Below are positions 9,432 through 19,489 of a DNA stretch of 64,000 bases, piece by piece. The stretch is from Chara braunii (Eukaryota; Streptophyta; Charophyceae; Charales; Characeae): NCBI GenBank assembly GCA_003427395.1, contig BFEA01000613.1, forward strand, positions 599,805 to 663,804, read 5' to 3'. The notes beneath the pieces were generated by a model. The model worked only from the letters and a program-made list of their open reading frames with translations, did not search any database and had not been told where the DNA came from. The first letter of the stretch is position 1, and each line of letters begins with the position of its first letter. Both the position numbers and the translations under genes were made by a program.

Positions 9432-9826
9432 GGCTCCATCTAGTGGTGGGGAGCGTCACCTGCTGGAAATCGGGTCCACCGTCCCTTTTACAGGAATGTC
9501 TGAGAACAATGAGAACAGTGGCGACCAGGACTGCCAACATTGATTGCCTTGCTACCCAGGGGATTGACTGAGCAGTCGTAAATAGTATCCTCTTCACCCT
9601 TAACAGGGCGCCAGATAAACCAATCAAGACCTGGAACTATTTAGTAGCACTGCTGTTCCTAATCATCCCAAAGATGTGAGTGATGCTCAGAGGACAATCT
9701 GCCAGTATTGAAGCTGATCATCTCAAGGATTTGACTGGTGCTCAGAGGTCAGTCTGCCAGCGTTGGAGCTCTCAGCTGTCCCCCCCTAGTGACCTGCAGT
9801 ATCAATTCCATACCACGACCTATCCA
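9432..9826 (-). other. LINE A 3' UTR with conserved 3' box
   Basis: It contains the box shared with other retroposon ends (9432-9485), directly followed by the poly-A run. It also has a segment (9536-9575) with TGCTCAGTCAATCCCCTGGG and CAATCAATGTTGG on the minus strand, matching the LINE C 3' UTR at 27218-27256 and 27372-27414 and the LINE B 3' UTR at 23270-23310. The conservation suggests recognition by the LINE reverse transcriptase; this is inference. Confidence 0.7.
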
Positions 9827-10198
9827 CTAGACAGTTGGAGGGGGGGGGGAGAAGTCAGTGAATTGATCTGGGGGTTTCAGTGGGGTCGAGACGTCTACTC
9901 GGGTCCAGTAATTGAACTGCAGGCGGTAGTCTCTTACGATCTCCCCCCTTGGTTGGGCCTCCCCTGAAGCTGTGTGTTCTGTTTGATCCCCCTTCCATTC
10001 CACCTTGCCTATCCTCCCTCCGTTTGCATCCCCAAGCCAGTTCGAGCTGAAGTCCCGGATTTTTTGTCTGATGTCGCTTTGCTTTTGAAGGAGATGAATT
10101 CGTTCCTTAACTTCGTTCCATTTGGCAGATATTTCAGTCTGTATCTGTTGTTGGACGCTCTCTATAAATTCAGGGCCTTCCAGTCGTGCCCCTTCCAT
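9827..10198 (-). pseudogene. LINE A ORF2 C-terminal tail
   Basis: A 123-residue piece containing SSNWLGDANGGRIGKVEW and DYRLQFNYW. The same tail occurs in LINE C (26700-26968), LINE B (23600-23920) and the 28.5-29.0 kb fragment. Function is unknown; it follows the zf-RVT domain. Confidence 0.8.
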
Positions 10199-10261
10199 TT
10201 TGCAGCGTCGTCGCCAGAGTGCCCAGAGGAACTCATCCGTTTGCTCTATCAGGCCTTTGGG

Positions 10262-10936
10262 TCAAGTTTTGCATAATAGGGCCTTCCAGTTCCAGGGCCA
10301 TTGGATGTTTGTCTCCAGTTGATCCCACACCCGGTCCCACCATCTCCATAACCAGAGTGCCCCTGGGCATTGGAGAAATATGTGTTCGATTGTCTCAGGT
10401 CTTTTCCGGGAGGGGAACGCATTCTTACAAAGCTTGCACCATGGAAGGGCCCGCCCTTGTTGCTCCAGGGACGTTCGGTCAATGAGCCAATTGTTGGTTG
10501 GAAGGCAGCGGTGCTCTATCTGACACTGGAGTGAAGCCATTTTGGCTGGCTTTTCTTTGACTGTTCTGAACCAGCGGACCGGTCGCAATTCCTGTTCACT
10601 AACGTTGAGGTGGTCTCTCCAGCGTTCCCTCACCTGGTCCCGCAGTGCAGTCTTCGGTCTTAATAGCCTGTAGGCCGCCTTGACAGTCAAGATGTGTAAG
10701 GATTTTGTGAATTTTTTTCCAAGCTTACCTTGGGTTGACCATGTCCATTCCGTTGGGTCCAGGGCCAGGTGTTGCAGGGGGATGTTGCGGCAGTACGCTA
10801 TCCATTGCTCATCCTCCTTGAGCACTCGACGTCCTCTGCAGGGCATGTTAGGTTTGCGTCGGCGGGTGCTCTTTGGATAACGTTGCCCTGTCCCAGCGGT
10901 GAGAGTCGCACCTCCACCGTTCCGTCTTCGGGACAA
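10262..10936 (-). pseudogene. LINE A ORF2, zf-RVT region
   Basis: The 224-residue piece ends in the reverse-transcriptase zinc-binding domain WCKLCKNAFPSRKRPETIEH followed by IFLQC (C-x2-C...H-x4-C), typical of the C-terminus of plant L1-like ORF2. ILTVKAAYRLLRP upstream is the usual lead-in. A frame break separates it from the RT region (10936-11185). Confidence 0.87.
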
Positions 10937-11184
10937 CGGACCACCCTACCCACGCTGCCTTGCCGGTCCGTAATCGCAACCCAGTCCTGTTTCTGCAAGG
11001 AGGGGCCCTTGCGGAGTATTCTCCACCACACTAGCGGGATCATCTCTGTTAGCCTCTCTAGGGCCTCGTGCGGTCGGTGGCAGTATCGTAATCTCTCTCT
11101 GAGATGGTCGGGACCGATCCAGTCCTTCTTGTCCCTATCCCATATGTCCTTAATCCTTATTATCCCTTTTTTGATCCAGCTCCG

Positions 11185-12850
11185 TCAGGGGGTGTCCGGG
11201 CTAAGGAGCATACGGCCCGTGGAGTCTACCACCCATCTGTTTCCAAAGAGGTGTTGGCGCGCCACCTCCTCCCATCTCTTCTGCGTTGTTTTATCTGCGG
11301 GGGATAGACTTCTCCATGCCTTGAGGAGGGTAGGCCATAAAGGGTCATTCCGCAGATCGGCTTTAGTTGCTTGTCTGGGACATTCCGACTGGGAGTCCCT
11401 TTGTTGCGCTCTTGTTCGAGGGATGGACCATTCTCTATTTTCCAACCACGTCAGAGGGTCAATCTCTTCTGGTGTTTGTGGTGCTAGCCGAGCGATCTGT
11501 TCTAGAGCTAACCTACGCCAGGGGATCTCAGGGTTGAATAGAAGGCGCTTGAGCCATTGCAAGGCCGACGCTTTGGTTTGCAGCAGGGGGTCGATGATGC
11601 CCAGACCTCCTCGGGATTTGGGCTGAATAATAGAATGCCAAGCTACCCGGTTTAATACATTCTGTCGTTCGTGGTCGCCGTGCCAGAGGAAGGCGGCTAT
11701 CTGCCGTCGCAGCGGGCACAAGGCGTCTTTGTCCAGGGCCCATATGGCGGATTTATACCACATCGAGGCCAGGACAACATTATTGATGATCAGGGCCCGA
11801 CCGAACAGTGAGGCGTGCTTGTCTCTCCAGAGGGTCATTTTAGCCAAAGGAGGTGTGGAGATCCAGTCGTTGTTTGCTGATGGTCTCCCCTCCGCCGTCA
11901 TGGTGGTGCCAAGTACCCTGATGGGGCTTTCTTTAGGGAGCCAGTTTATTCTAGGTTGCTTTGGGGGCCTCACTCCTTGGTGGTGTATCCACCATCCAAG
12001 GGTTTTGTTCCCCTTGTTGACTTTCATGTCAGACAATGTGCAGAAGCGATCCATCATGTGTTGCACCTCCTCCATTGATTCTTTGGAGGCATCCACCATC
12101 AATGTCAAATCATCAGCAAACAATGAGCATACCGGTATTGCCTCCCTGGGTATTGCTGTCACTTGGATTCTTTTTAGTTCTTTGTGGGCCCTTAGGTTGG
12201 CAGCCAGTGCTTCCATTACAATAACGAAGAGGTAGGGCGCTATGGGGTCGCCTTGTCTGACTGATCTTTGGAGGCAGATAGGGGGTGCCAGATTACCGTT
12301 CACCATGACCCTGGTTGTCGCATTCCCACGGAGAATCTCGATCCAACGACTGAAGTTGTGGCCAAAATTTAGTTTGTCTAGGCATTTGTCAAGGAAAAAC
12401 CAATCCACATGATCATATGCCTTCTCGAAGTTGATGAATATAATTGCTGCGTTGCTTTTAGATTGTCGTGTTAGTTTGATCATCTCATTGACAAAGAGGA
12501 TGTTATCCTGGATATTTATGGCTTTGATAAAGCCTGTTTGATTCGGGTGACTGATGTCATTCATCACGGGCGTCAGGCGATTGGTTAGTGCCTTAAGTAA
12601 TAGTTTGTAAACCACGGTCAAGAGGGTAATAGGCCTGTAGTTCCTGATGTTGGTCCTTGCCCCTTTCTTGTAGAGAAGCGTCAGCACACCTTGCCCCACT
12701 ATTTCGCCTATCTGTCTCGTGTTCTAGAGCGCGTGATAATAATCCATAAGGTCTTGTGAAATACAGGTCCACATGGCTTCCCATAATTTTTTTGGTACCC
12801 CGTCCAGGCCCGGGGTTTTTTCTTCTTCCATTTGCTTCAACGCTTCCCAT
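11185..12850 (-). pseudogene. LINE A ORF2, reverse transcriptase
   Basis: L1-type RT for target-primed reverse transcription. Visible blocks on the minus strand: RPITLLTVVYKLLLKALTNR (fingers), FINFEKAYDHVDW (motif A), QGDPIAPYLFVIVMEAL (motif B), LFADDLTLMVDA (motif C, FADD intact), then thumb/connection with FGRALIINNVVLASMWYKSA. The catalytic Asp of motif A appears as Asn (FINFEKAYD, where FxDFEKAYD is usual), so this copy is probably inactive. The N-terminal RT part (12700-12850) is in another frame, with a stop near 12724. Confidence 0.9.
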
Positions 12851-13183
12851 ATTTCCTCCTTCGATATGGGCGCGTCTAGGGCCTGCTTCTGTTGGTTTGT
12901 GAGGGTTTTGGTTAGTGGGTGCAGAAAAGCATTAATTTATTCCGCTCGCGTCTCTCTCTCTCTCTTGATTACGACACTCCGAGGTAAACAGGTCTTGGTA
13001 GAAATCTCTCGCAATTTTCGTGCAGGCGGTCGTGGATGTGTGGAGAAGTCCAAGGTGGCATTTCGGGTCCTCCAAGGCCTCAATTAGCGATCTTCGTGTT
13101 CTGGCCTTGGCCATTGCGAAGAATCTTGCGTCCATCACACCCTCCGTATTGTATTTGGAGAGTTTGCCCCGGATTCTGGCTCC

Positions 13184-14368
13184 CTACCACCTGTGTTTCA
13201 TATAATTCCTAAGTCGCCCTTCCAAGGTTTGGATAGTTTCACTAAGCTCCTGCTGCTGATTTGAGTCTAGCGGTTCGTCTTCCTGTGATTGCAATTGCTG
13301 TAATTGGTGCTGTAGATTTCGCTCCTCTGCGTGGTGGCGCGCTGCAAGCAGCTTTGAGTATTCGTTGCACTTGCGGCCTAAAAAGGTTAGGCCGTTGTTG
13401 AACCACAGTACGTCGTCTCCGATCTGGTCTTTCTGTGTTTTCCAAAAGGACCATACATCCTTGAGATAGACTATGAAGCGATCGTGAGATAAAAGGGATG
13501 TGTTGAGCTTGTAAAAGCCCCTTCCTTCGGGTTTCTTTCTGAATGAGCAGATGGCCAGGCACATACTGTGGTCCAGGGCCGGGTGAGGGCTCCTGGGGAA
13601 TATCTCTGCTGCTTGTAGACCTCCTTGTAGGTCCTCGGAGGAGAGGATCAGGTCTATGCGTGATTTCGATACACTTTCTGCAGTGTTTTTACGGTAGCAC
13701 GTGAATCGGCGCGTTGTCGGGTGGGTCGGCCGGAAGGTGTAGAAGAGGTTGAGAGATTGAGATAGATCGGCGATGGAGCTCTCGTCTTCTTCCATATACA
13801 CCGGGCAGGGGGAGGGGGTCTTCCATCTGTCTAACCATCTGTCCGGAGTCGCGTTAAAGTCCCCTACCACGATCGTAGGAATGCCCACCGACAGTTTGTC
13901 TTTCAAGGATTCCATGAAAGTCCGTCTTGTCGCCGGGTCATTGGGGGCGTATATGTTCAGTATAGTCACCACTTCGATTTCCAACATAGCCAGTAGGTAG
14001 ACCCATCTTCCTTCTTCCTGGTCCGCTGTCCAGTTGAGCATTTCTACTTTGGATCCGGGGGGGAGCCATATGGCGACTCCACAGCTGCCGGGGCGAAGGG
14101 CGTGGGCGTGAAATGCCTGATGTGGCCAAATCTCTTTATGAGTGTGATTATGGTCAGGGGTGTCCATAAGGTGAGTTTCCTGTAGGCAAATGACGTCCGG
14201 CCAGAGTCTCCCCTCCACTCCTTTTAGTTGATCCATTATGGTGTGTCTTTTGGGGGCTTTTGCTGAGGCCACACCATTCACGTTTAGGGAACGCAAGTCG
14301 AGGTCCGCTTGTCGTTTGCAGAGACTCCAGACTTCGTCCCTGCCGTAGAGCGCGTCAACCACGTTCAT
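13184..14368 (-). pseudogene. LINE A ORF2, AP-like endonuclease
   Basis: The endonuclease nicks target DNA to prime insertion. Conserved residues are all visible: LNVNG (Asn), DVICLQETHL (Glu), YAPND, IVVGDFNATPD, SRIDLILSS and ALDHS (His). The start MNVVDALYGR at 14368 is plausible, but homologues often start near SLNVNG. After the domain the frame runs into a helical linker (LQQLQSQEDEPLDSNQQQEL) and stops at 13184. The domain itself appears intact in this copy. Confidence 0.9.
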
Positions 14369-14380
14369 TTTGGTTTGTTC

Positions 14381-14899
14381 TTACCCTTCGACTGACCTGC
14401 GAGTGAATGCTTGAGAGTGTGTTTTTCCTTTTTTTTTTTTTTTTTTTTTTTCTAGTCGTGTCCACTTTTCTGTGTCCAAGAGACTGCCTTTTTGTAATAT
14501 TCCCATCCTGAGAATGTTCACCAGGAAGGATTCTATTTCAGTTGTTGACCAGACGTCGCGGGCTTTGATTTTCAGGATCTGGAGATCAGCGAGAGCATCC
14601 TTGTCAAGCCAACGCAGTTCCTCCGTGTCCGAATGATCATAGCGTAGGTAAATGTCTTTCACTCCCAACCTGTCGTGGCCATGGGAGATCACCAAAGCCG
14701 AGGTGGCGCCCTCCGGGAGGAGGCCCTGAATCAGTTTGGCGATGTCCTGCTTTCGGAAGATCAAATTGTCAGCCCAGGTTGTTAGCGAGAGAAAGAAGGT
14801 TGAGTGTCCCTGAAGGGATAGCTCGCCATGTGTGGTTTCAGGAGCTATGGGCAGTCCTGCCTCCCATCCCCCTTGTACTTGTCTGACCGGGAGAATCAC
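14381..14899 (-). pseudogene. LINE A ORF1/ORF2 linker region
   Basis: A 172-residue frame between ORF1 and the endonuclease. A Lys tract (LEKKKKKKKGK) arises from an A run at 14429-14450. It contains IAKLIQGLLPEGATSALVIS and DALADLQILKIKARDVWST, not a family I recognise; it may be the C-terminal part of ORF1 or an extended ORF2 N-terminus. Translation across the A run suggests slippage-prone DNA. Confidence 0.45.
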
Positions 14900-15224
14900 T
14901 ATGCCCTTGCTGGATGGCCGGGCCGGAGGGTTTTTTTCCAGCAGGTGGCGAATTTTATGTCTCCTGCTGGTAAGGGTAGTCTGTGGGGGCTTGGGGGGGG
15001 GGGNGGGGATCGGGGGGGCCAGGTTGCGGTGTCAGTATGGCAGAGTCCCAAGCTGGCAACGCCAGGCACAACCCCTCTCCCCCGTTGCCCTACTCTGCTT
15101 GTAAGTGCTCTTTTGGGTGGTTGTGGGGTGTCCGATCAGCAGAGTGCAAATGCCCATCAGGATGAGATGTGACCTCCTTGGCTACCGCAGTGACGGCTAG
15201 CGGCGTTTTTGGGGGCCGATCTGT

Positions 15225-15760
15225 GTTTTCCTTTGTTGTGCCAGTGTCGAGTATCGACATTTCCCGGGGTTGTTCTGTCTGGGATTCTGGCGCTCCTGGC
15301 GCAGTGTGTTCTCGCTCTCGTGGCAGCGTGTGTTCCTTTATTCCTTCATTATATGTGCTTCCTTTTTCTGTGCCAGTGTCGAGTGCCAACATTTCCTGGG
15401 GCTGTTCTGTTTGAGATCATGGCGCTCCTGGCGCAGTGTGTTCTCGCTCTCGTGGCATCGAGTGTCCTTTTTTCCTTCATTGTGGAGCTGCTCAGGGCCG
15501 GGGTGTATACCTGCGTGACCTTCTCGTTGTGTAGCACCCCGGGTTCGACATGTTTCCTCCTGAGCCTCTTGCCGGCTTGCCCTGTCGTGAGGACCTTTGT
15601 CATGAGCCTCCTGTTGGCTTGCCTTGTCGTCCGCTGCCATATAGCCCCGCCCTTCCTCATGTGAACCTTTGTCCTAAGCCTCCTGTTGGCCTGCCCCGTC
15701 GTCTGCTGTCGTATGGTCCCGCCCCCCTAATTGTGGACCTTTGTCTGCAGTGTTACAGCT
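15225..15760 (-). repeat. In-frame tandem repeats in the LINE A ORF1 linker
   Basis: A 132-bp duplication (15225-15356 and 15357-15488, with GCGCTCCTGGCGCAGTGTGT) and a 72-bp repeat (about 15549-15760, with CCTCCTGTTGGC.TGCC). Both unit lengths are multiples of three, so the minus-strand frame is preserved. The encoded stretch is charged and low complexity. Confidence 0.72.
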
Positions 15761-17030
15761 CTGTTGTACCGTGTTAGGGTCCACTTCTGCGAGGATGCCA
15801 TTTTTACCAATGCCTGTGTGGTTTTCCTCTAACTCGCAGGCTTGTTCAACGGGGGGGCGGAAACGGATGAGAACAATGTGCAACAGTTTATGACAGATCT
15901 GGAGCCAGCTTGCCCCTTTTGGCAGGCCTCGAGTCAGGACTGTGTGGAGACTCGGGCTGCTTTCCAGCAGGGGCACCATGTCTCTATATACTGTATCCCA
16001 AAATTCCTCACTTTTGTTCCCGAACTTCAGGCGGAGGCTTTCCATCAGCCATTCCACCACGTCCTGCAGAACCATTCCTCGCGCAGCGGGAACTTCTTGT
16101 GTGTCTGTCCGTGTTGCTCGTGCTGTTTGTGGAGTGTTCTCCTCCCGGGCCTCGGTCAATTCTACATCCGGTGGGGGGGGGGGGGGGGTGCTCCGGGGAT
16201 GTTTTCAATCTCCATCGGTGCAAGGCCAAAAGCGTCCTCGAACAGGTCCTCGTTTTGTGCAGGTTGTGCAGGTAGGCTTGCATCTGTTCCAGGTGGCGGG
16301 GGCTCGGAGTGCAGACTTTTGTGATGCCCATTTTCGTCCCTCACATCTGCTGATTTCTTTTCAACTGGTAAATACTGCTTTGCTGGCGGGCTCCAAGTTC
16401 GCCGATTTGGCCTTTCGTGGTTTTGCTCGCGTTGCTTTTTGGGCAGCCTCTCTTCCCCTTGTGATGCGGGTAGTTTGGGGGTCTGTCGTCCGGGCTCCAC
16501 TACCCTGTCGGGTCGCCGGGTCTTGTCCAGATGAGGCGGGGACCAGTCGTTCGGGGGTCTGGTGGCCCAACAGGGGGTTCCTCTTCCTTCCCAGGTCCAG
16601 CCCTTCATCTGCCCTATGGGGTCTCGGTCTTCCAGGAATACCCACCCCTCGTGGCCCTTGTCGATGGCCTGCCATCTGTTAGGCCTGCGCGGATTCTTGT
16701 CTAAGCCGGCCCGTTGTAAGGCTTCTATTGTTGGGATGGCAAGGGCATGCAGACTCTGTGCTCAGGTGGCCATATGCCCTGCATTTGAAGCACCACGGTC
16801 GGAACTTGTGAGCCGTGAGAATCTGGAAGACTTTCCCTCCCATTCTGTAGGGGATGATGTCGTCAATCGAGAAGGGTTGGTCTTTTGGCAGGTCTAATGC
16901 AAGCATCAAATAGTCATCGCGTTTCGCTACATAGGAAGGAAGCGGGTCAATAAAGTCCACGATGTTGTACTGTTGCCCGAAATCGAAGACAAAGGCTGCC
17001 TGGATCTCGACGGGAATGTGTCTCAGTGCT
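15674..17030 (-). pseudogene. LINE A ORF1 (nucleic-acid-binding), 5'-truncated
   Basis: From 17030 the minus strand reads VEIQAAFVFDFGQQYNIVDF and PSYVAKRDDYLMLALDLPKD, the DUF4283-like region of plant LINE ORF1. It is followed by WCFKCRAYGHLSTESAC (zinc knuckle; last spacing is six residues rather than the usual four). Then come Pro-rich and basic segments (16162-16608) and a helical piece (LQDVVEWLMESLRLKFGNKS, 16060). Several frame changes occur. ORF1 proteins coat LINE RNA. Residues before VEIQ are missing, so the copy is 5'-truncated. Confidence 0.68.
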
Positions 17031-18119
17031 CCTGTCCCAGTTCTGAGGACTTAACCCAGACTCTTTCTCCTACCTGGAATGTAGATGAGCGGCGGTGTTT
17101 GTTTTTTGAGTCTATTATCGCCGCCTATGCTTTATGCATTTGCTGAACAGCCGGCCGCATCAGGCGCTCATACCGATAAGCAAACTCTAAGGTCCCTGGT
17201 GCAACAGATGGCTGATTCTCAGGTAGTCGGAAGTCCAAAGACAATCTAGGCTTCAAAGTCAGTAGCAGGTTGTTCGGGCTCACTCCATTAGAGTTGTGCA
17301 CAACGTTGTTGTACAGACTGGCGATAAGAGCGAGTTTCTCATCCCAGTCTACCTGATTTGGCTTGATGTAATGCCGCAGTAGGTGTTGTACAATGTGGTT
17401 CAACTGCTCTGCCTACCCACTCGCCTTAGGGTGATTGCCTGATGTCATTTGCAACTGCGTGCCCTGTTCTGCAGCTGCAGCTTTCCACAGTTCACTGATA
17501 AATCGCACATCCCGGTCACTAACTATAGACTTAGGTAGTCCGAAATCTCTCACGCAGTTCTCTTTGAACAGCTTGATCACATACTCAGTTTTAGTTATTG
17601 CTGGCATTGCAACTAACCTAGCGTACGAAACCTATCCACAATGACATAGACGTAGCGCATTCCACTCTTGCTGGTGACCAGCGTATCCATGAAGTTCATG
17701 GACAAACTCTCACCAGGCCTTTCTGGAATCGGAAGGGGCTTCAGAAGCCCAAGAGGAGCCTGTGTTCGTGGTTTGTCCCTCTTACAGACCTGACAAGTCT
17801 CCACGTACAGCTTAGCGTTTTTCATCAGCGTGGGCCACCAGAACCTCTGCAGCAGATTGATTGTTGCCTTTTTATAGCCAAAATGTCCGGTGGCATCATG
17901 ACACTCTCCTAGAAACAAACTACACAAAGACTCTATATCGGGCACACACAGATGTTCATTCCTTGCCTTCTCAAGGAACAACAGTCCGTTGACCAACTCA
18001 AACTCGGCAGAAGTCACCTTGTCCTTCGCCTCGAGTCTGCATATGATCTCAGATGTGAACTGGTCCTTGCGATAGGCTTCCACCAAAGAGCGATTGACAT
18101 CGTTCATAAGGAGAGACAC
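17031..18119 (-). pseudogene. Nested gypsy integrase, N-terminal and core
   Basis: Three broken frames on the minus strand. 17613-18119 gives the zinc finger (CHDATGHFGYKK, CQVCKRDK) and the start of the core. 17413-17607 has VSDRDVRF (second Asp), and 17125-17403 the segment after the catalytic Glu. SMNFMDTL replaces SMDFMDTL of the copy at 482-505, so the first catalytic Asp is Asn. A TAG replaces the Gln codon before AEQLNH (about 17417). The frame continues to ELGQE near 17040, where LINE A intrudes. Confidence 0.87.
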
Positions 18120-18507
18120 TCAGTCAGATCCAACCCTTCTCTACAAGTTCCTTGAGTCGTCAACGAAGCTCATCAAGCTCGCCTGGAGACATCCGATAGA
18201 TTCTACCCTTTGGGATGCTAGACCCTGGGATAATCTCTACCGCGTGGACGACCTCCCTCTCAACAACCCCTATCGGCTCTTCAAATAGATCAGGGTACTT
18301 AACAACTACTCCCTCTATCTCCGGCAACATTTTCAGCGGCTCGCCTGCTGCAGAGACATAAACTAGATACATACCCTCCTCTAGATTCTGCTTGTAATAG
18401 TTGTAGAACGCGGACGCACATATGCATTCGTAGGACTCAATCCGACTACTAGCCTTAAACTTACGTAATTTGGCATTCCCCCCACCTGGCAAAGTGTGTT
18501 TGACCAC
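18120..18507 (-). pseudogene. Gypsy RT N-terminus fused to integrase by internal deletion
   Basis: The minus strand reads VVVKYPDLFEEPIG, VHAVEIIPGSSIPKGRIYRM and SPGELDELR followed by QLKELVEKGWI, which is the N-terminal edge of a gypsy RT. It then passes a stop and directly joins DVNRSLVEAYRKDQF of the integrase N-terminal region. The RT palm (YxDD), thumb and the RNase H domain are missing altogether. The junction is at about 18120-18130. Confidence 0.82.
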
Positions 18508-18516
18508 TTTTCGGTC

Positions 18517-18780
18517 CTACTTAAACCGGGGCTGTGCCACGGAGAGGTAGTAAAGACCTAACAAGATATTCATAGGGAGATCATCGCTCACTAGGAACGA
18601 GACGCCATGTCTCAATTCCCCTCCCGTGTACGGAAAACAACACTCAACATCTTGGAGGTAGTCGTTGTTTGTTGGCACAGGTCGACTCCACAGGTCGACT
18701 CGGGCGCTGCACTCGCCCCTGTAAGCACAGTCTCTCAACGCATGCGCGACTAATGAAGTTCCTTGTCGAGCAAATGTCAT
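18517..18780 (-). pseudogene. Gypsy aspartic protease remnant
   Basis: Two overlapping frames carry protease homology. One reads YDICSTRNFISRACVERL, where the active-site D-[ST]-G-A-T-R-N-F-I-S motif has lost Gly; the other reads VSFLVSDDLPMNILLGLYYL (the I-L-G-M/L flap-side helix). The protease would release gag and pol products. Frame change and the altered active site make it non-functional. Confidence 0.68.
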
Positions 18781-18815
18781 AATAGGCCCTGGCCTTGTGG
18801 CCGCATAATGACTAC

Positions 18816-19471
18816 CTAGGCAACGAACATCTCTCCCTTGGGGGCTTTAGCCAGTGCCGTCCAAGAAGCTAGTGGGTCTGATCTAGACCACTCCTCCTCT
18901 AGCTCCTCTAAGGACTCAAACACATTCATCGAACAGAGGCTCGATGGGTCTGAATGTGTTTGCGGGACGATGATGGAGTCAGTAGCTTGGGCCATATCTC
19001 GAGATGGTGAGGGTGTGTCCACCATCTCGACCCTAGCAGGAACAACTACTATTCCTACTGGCCCGGCGTGTTCCCCGGAGCAATGTCAGACCTGCTGGCC
19101 ACATTGCTACCAACGGGAGCGGAGGATCCCAACGCCTGCCCCATCATCGGCGGGATCTTCACGGTCACCTTTTTGTTTAGGCACTTGAACCTATAATGGC
19201 CATATTGGCCACAACGGATACAAGCGTGCCGCGTGTACCGATCTCTCCACACGTCCTCACTGAGTCTCGCTTTCTCCCATGGAGGAGCATTGGGGTCTAC
19301 TCGACTCCTAGACCAGGAACCTCCACGGCGTCTACTGGTCGCCTTACCTTTCTGAGCTACGACAACAACTACTCCACTCCCTGAAGCTTCTACGCTGCCC
19401 GCCTCTGAACCTACTCTGGCCTGAAACTCGTCATCCAACACGATGGTAGAACCATCGTTGTTGATGAACAT
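18816..19471 (-). pseudogene. Gypsy gag, zinc-knuckle region and linker
   Basis: 19055-19471 contains a perfect CCHC zinc knuckle, CIRCGQYGHYRFKC (C-x2-C-x4-H-x4-C), preceded by a basic SRRRGGSWSRSR patch. 18816-19025 continues with an acidic linker (SLEELEEEWSRSDPLASW) toward protease. Zinc knuckles bind the element RNA during packaging. Confidence 0.85.
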
Positions 19472-19489
19472 AATATGGCCTTTCGCCTT

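Larger units (their letters stand above)
9392..17030 (-). mobile_element. LINE copy A, APE-type, inserted in the gypsy element
   Basis: It runs from a 5'-truncated ORF1 (about 17030) to a poly-A tail (T27 at 9391-9417 on plus). Order on the minus strand: ORF1-like with zinc knuckle, linker with in-frame repeats, endonuclease, reverse transcriptase, zf-RVT, C-terminal tail, 3' UTR, 3' box (9432-9485), poly-A. Gypsy homology stops at ELGQE before it and resumes at ISSKLM after it. No target duplication is visible; a few bases of target appear lost. All ORFs are interrupted. Confidence 0.88.

Noticed and set aside
11729-12235. 168-codon plus-strand ORF
   Set aside because: Antisense shadow of the LINE reverse transcriptase.
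15169-15664. Hydrophobic plus-strand ORFs suggestive of membrane proteins
   Set aside because: Antisense to the repeat-bearing LINE ORF1 linker; no homologue style or conserved start.
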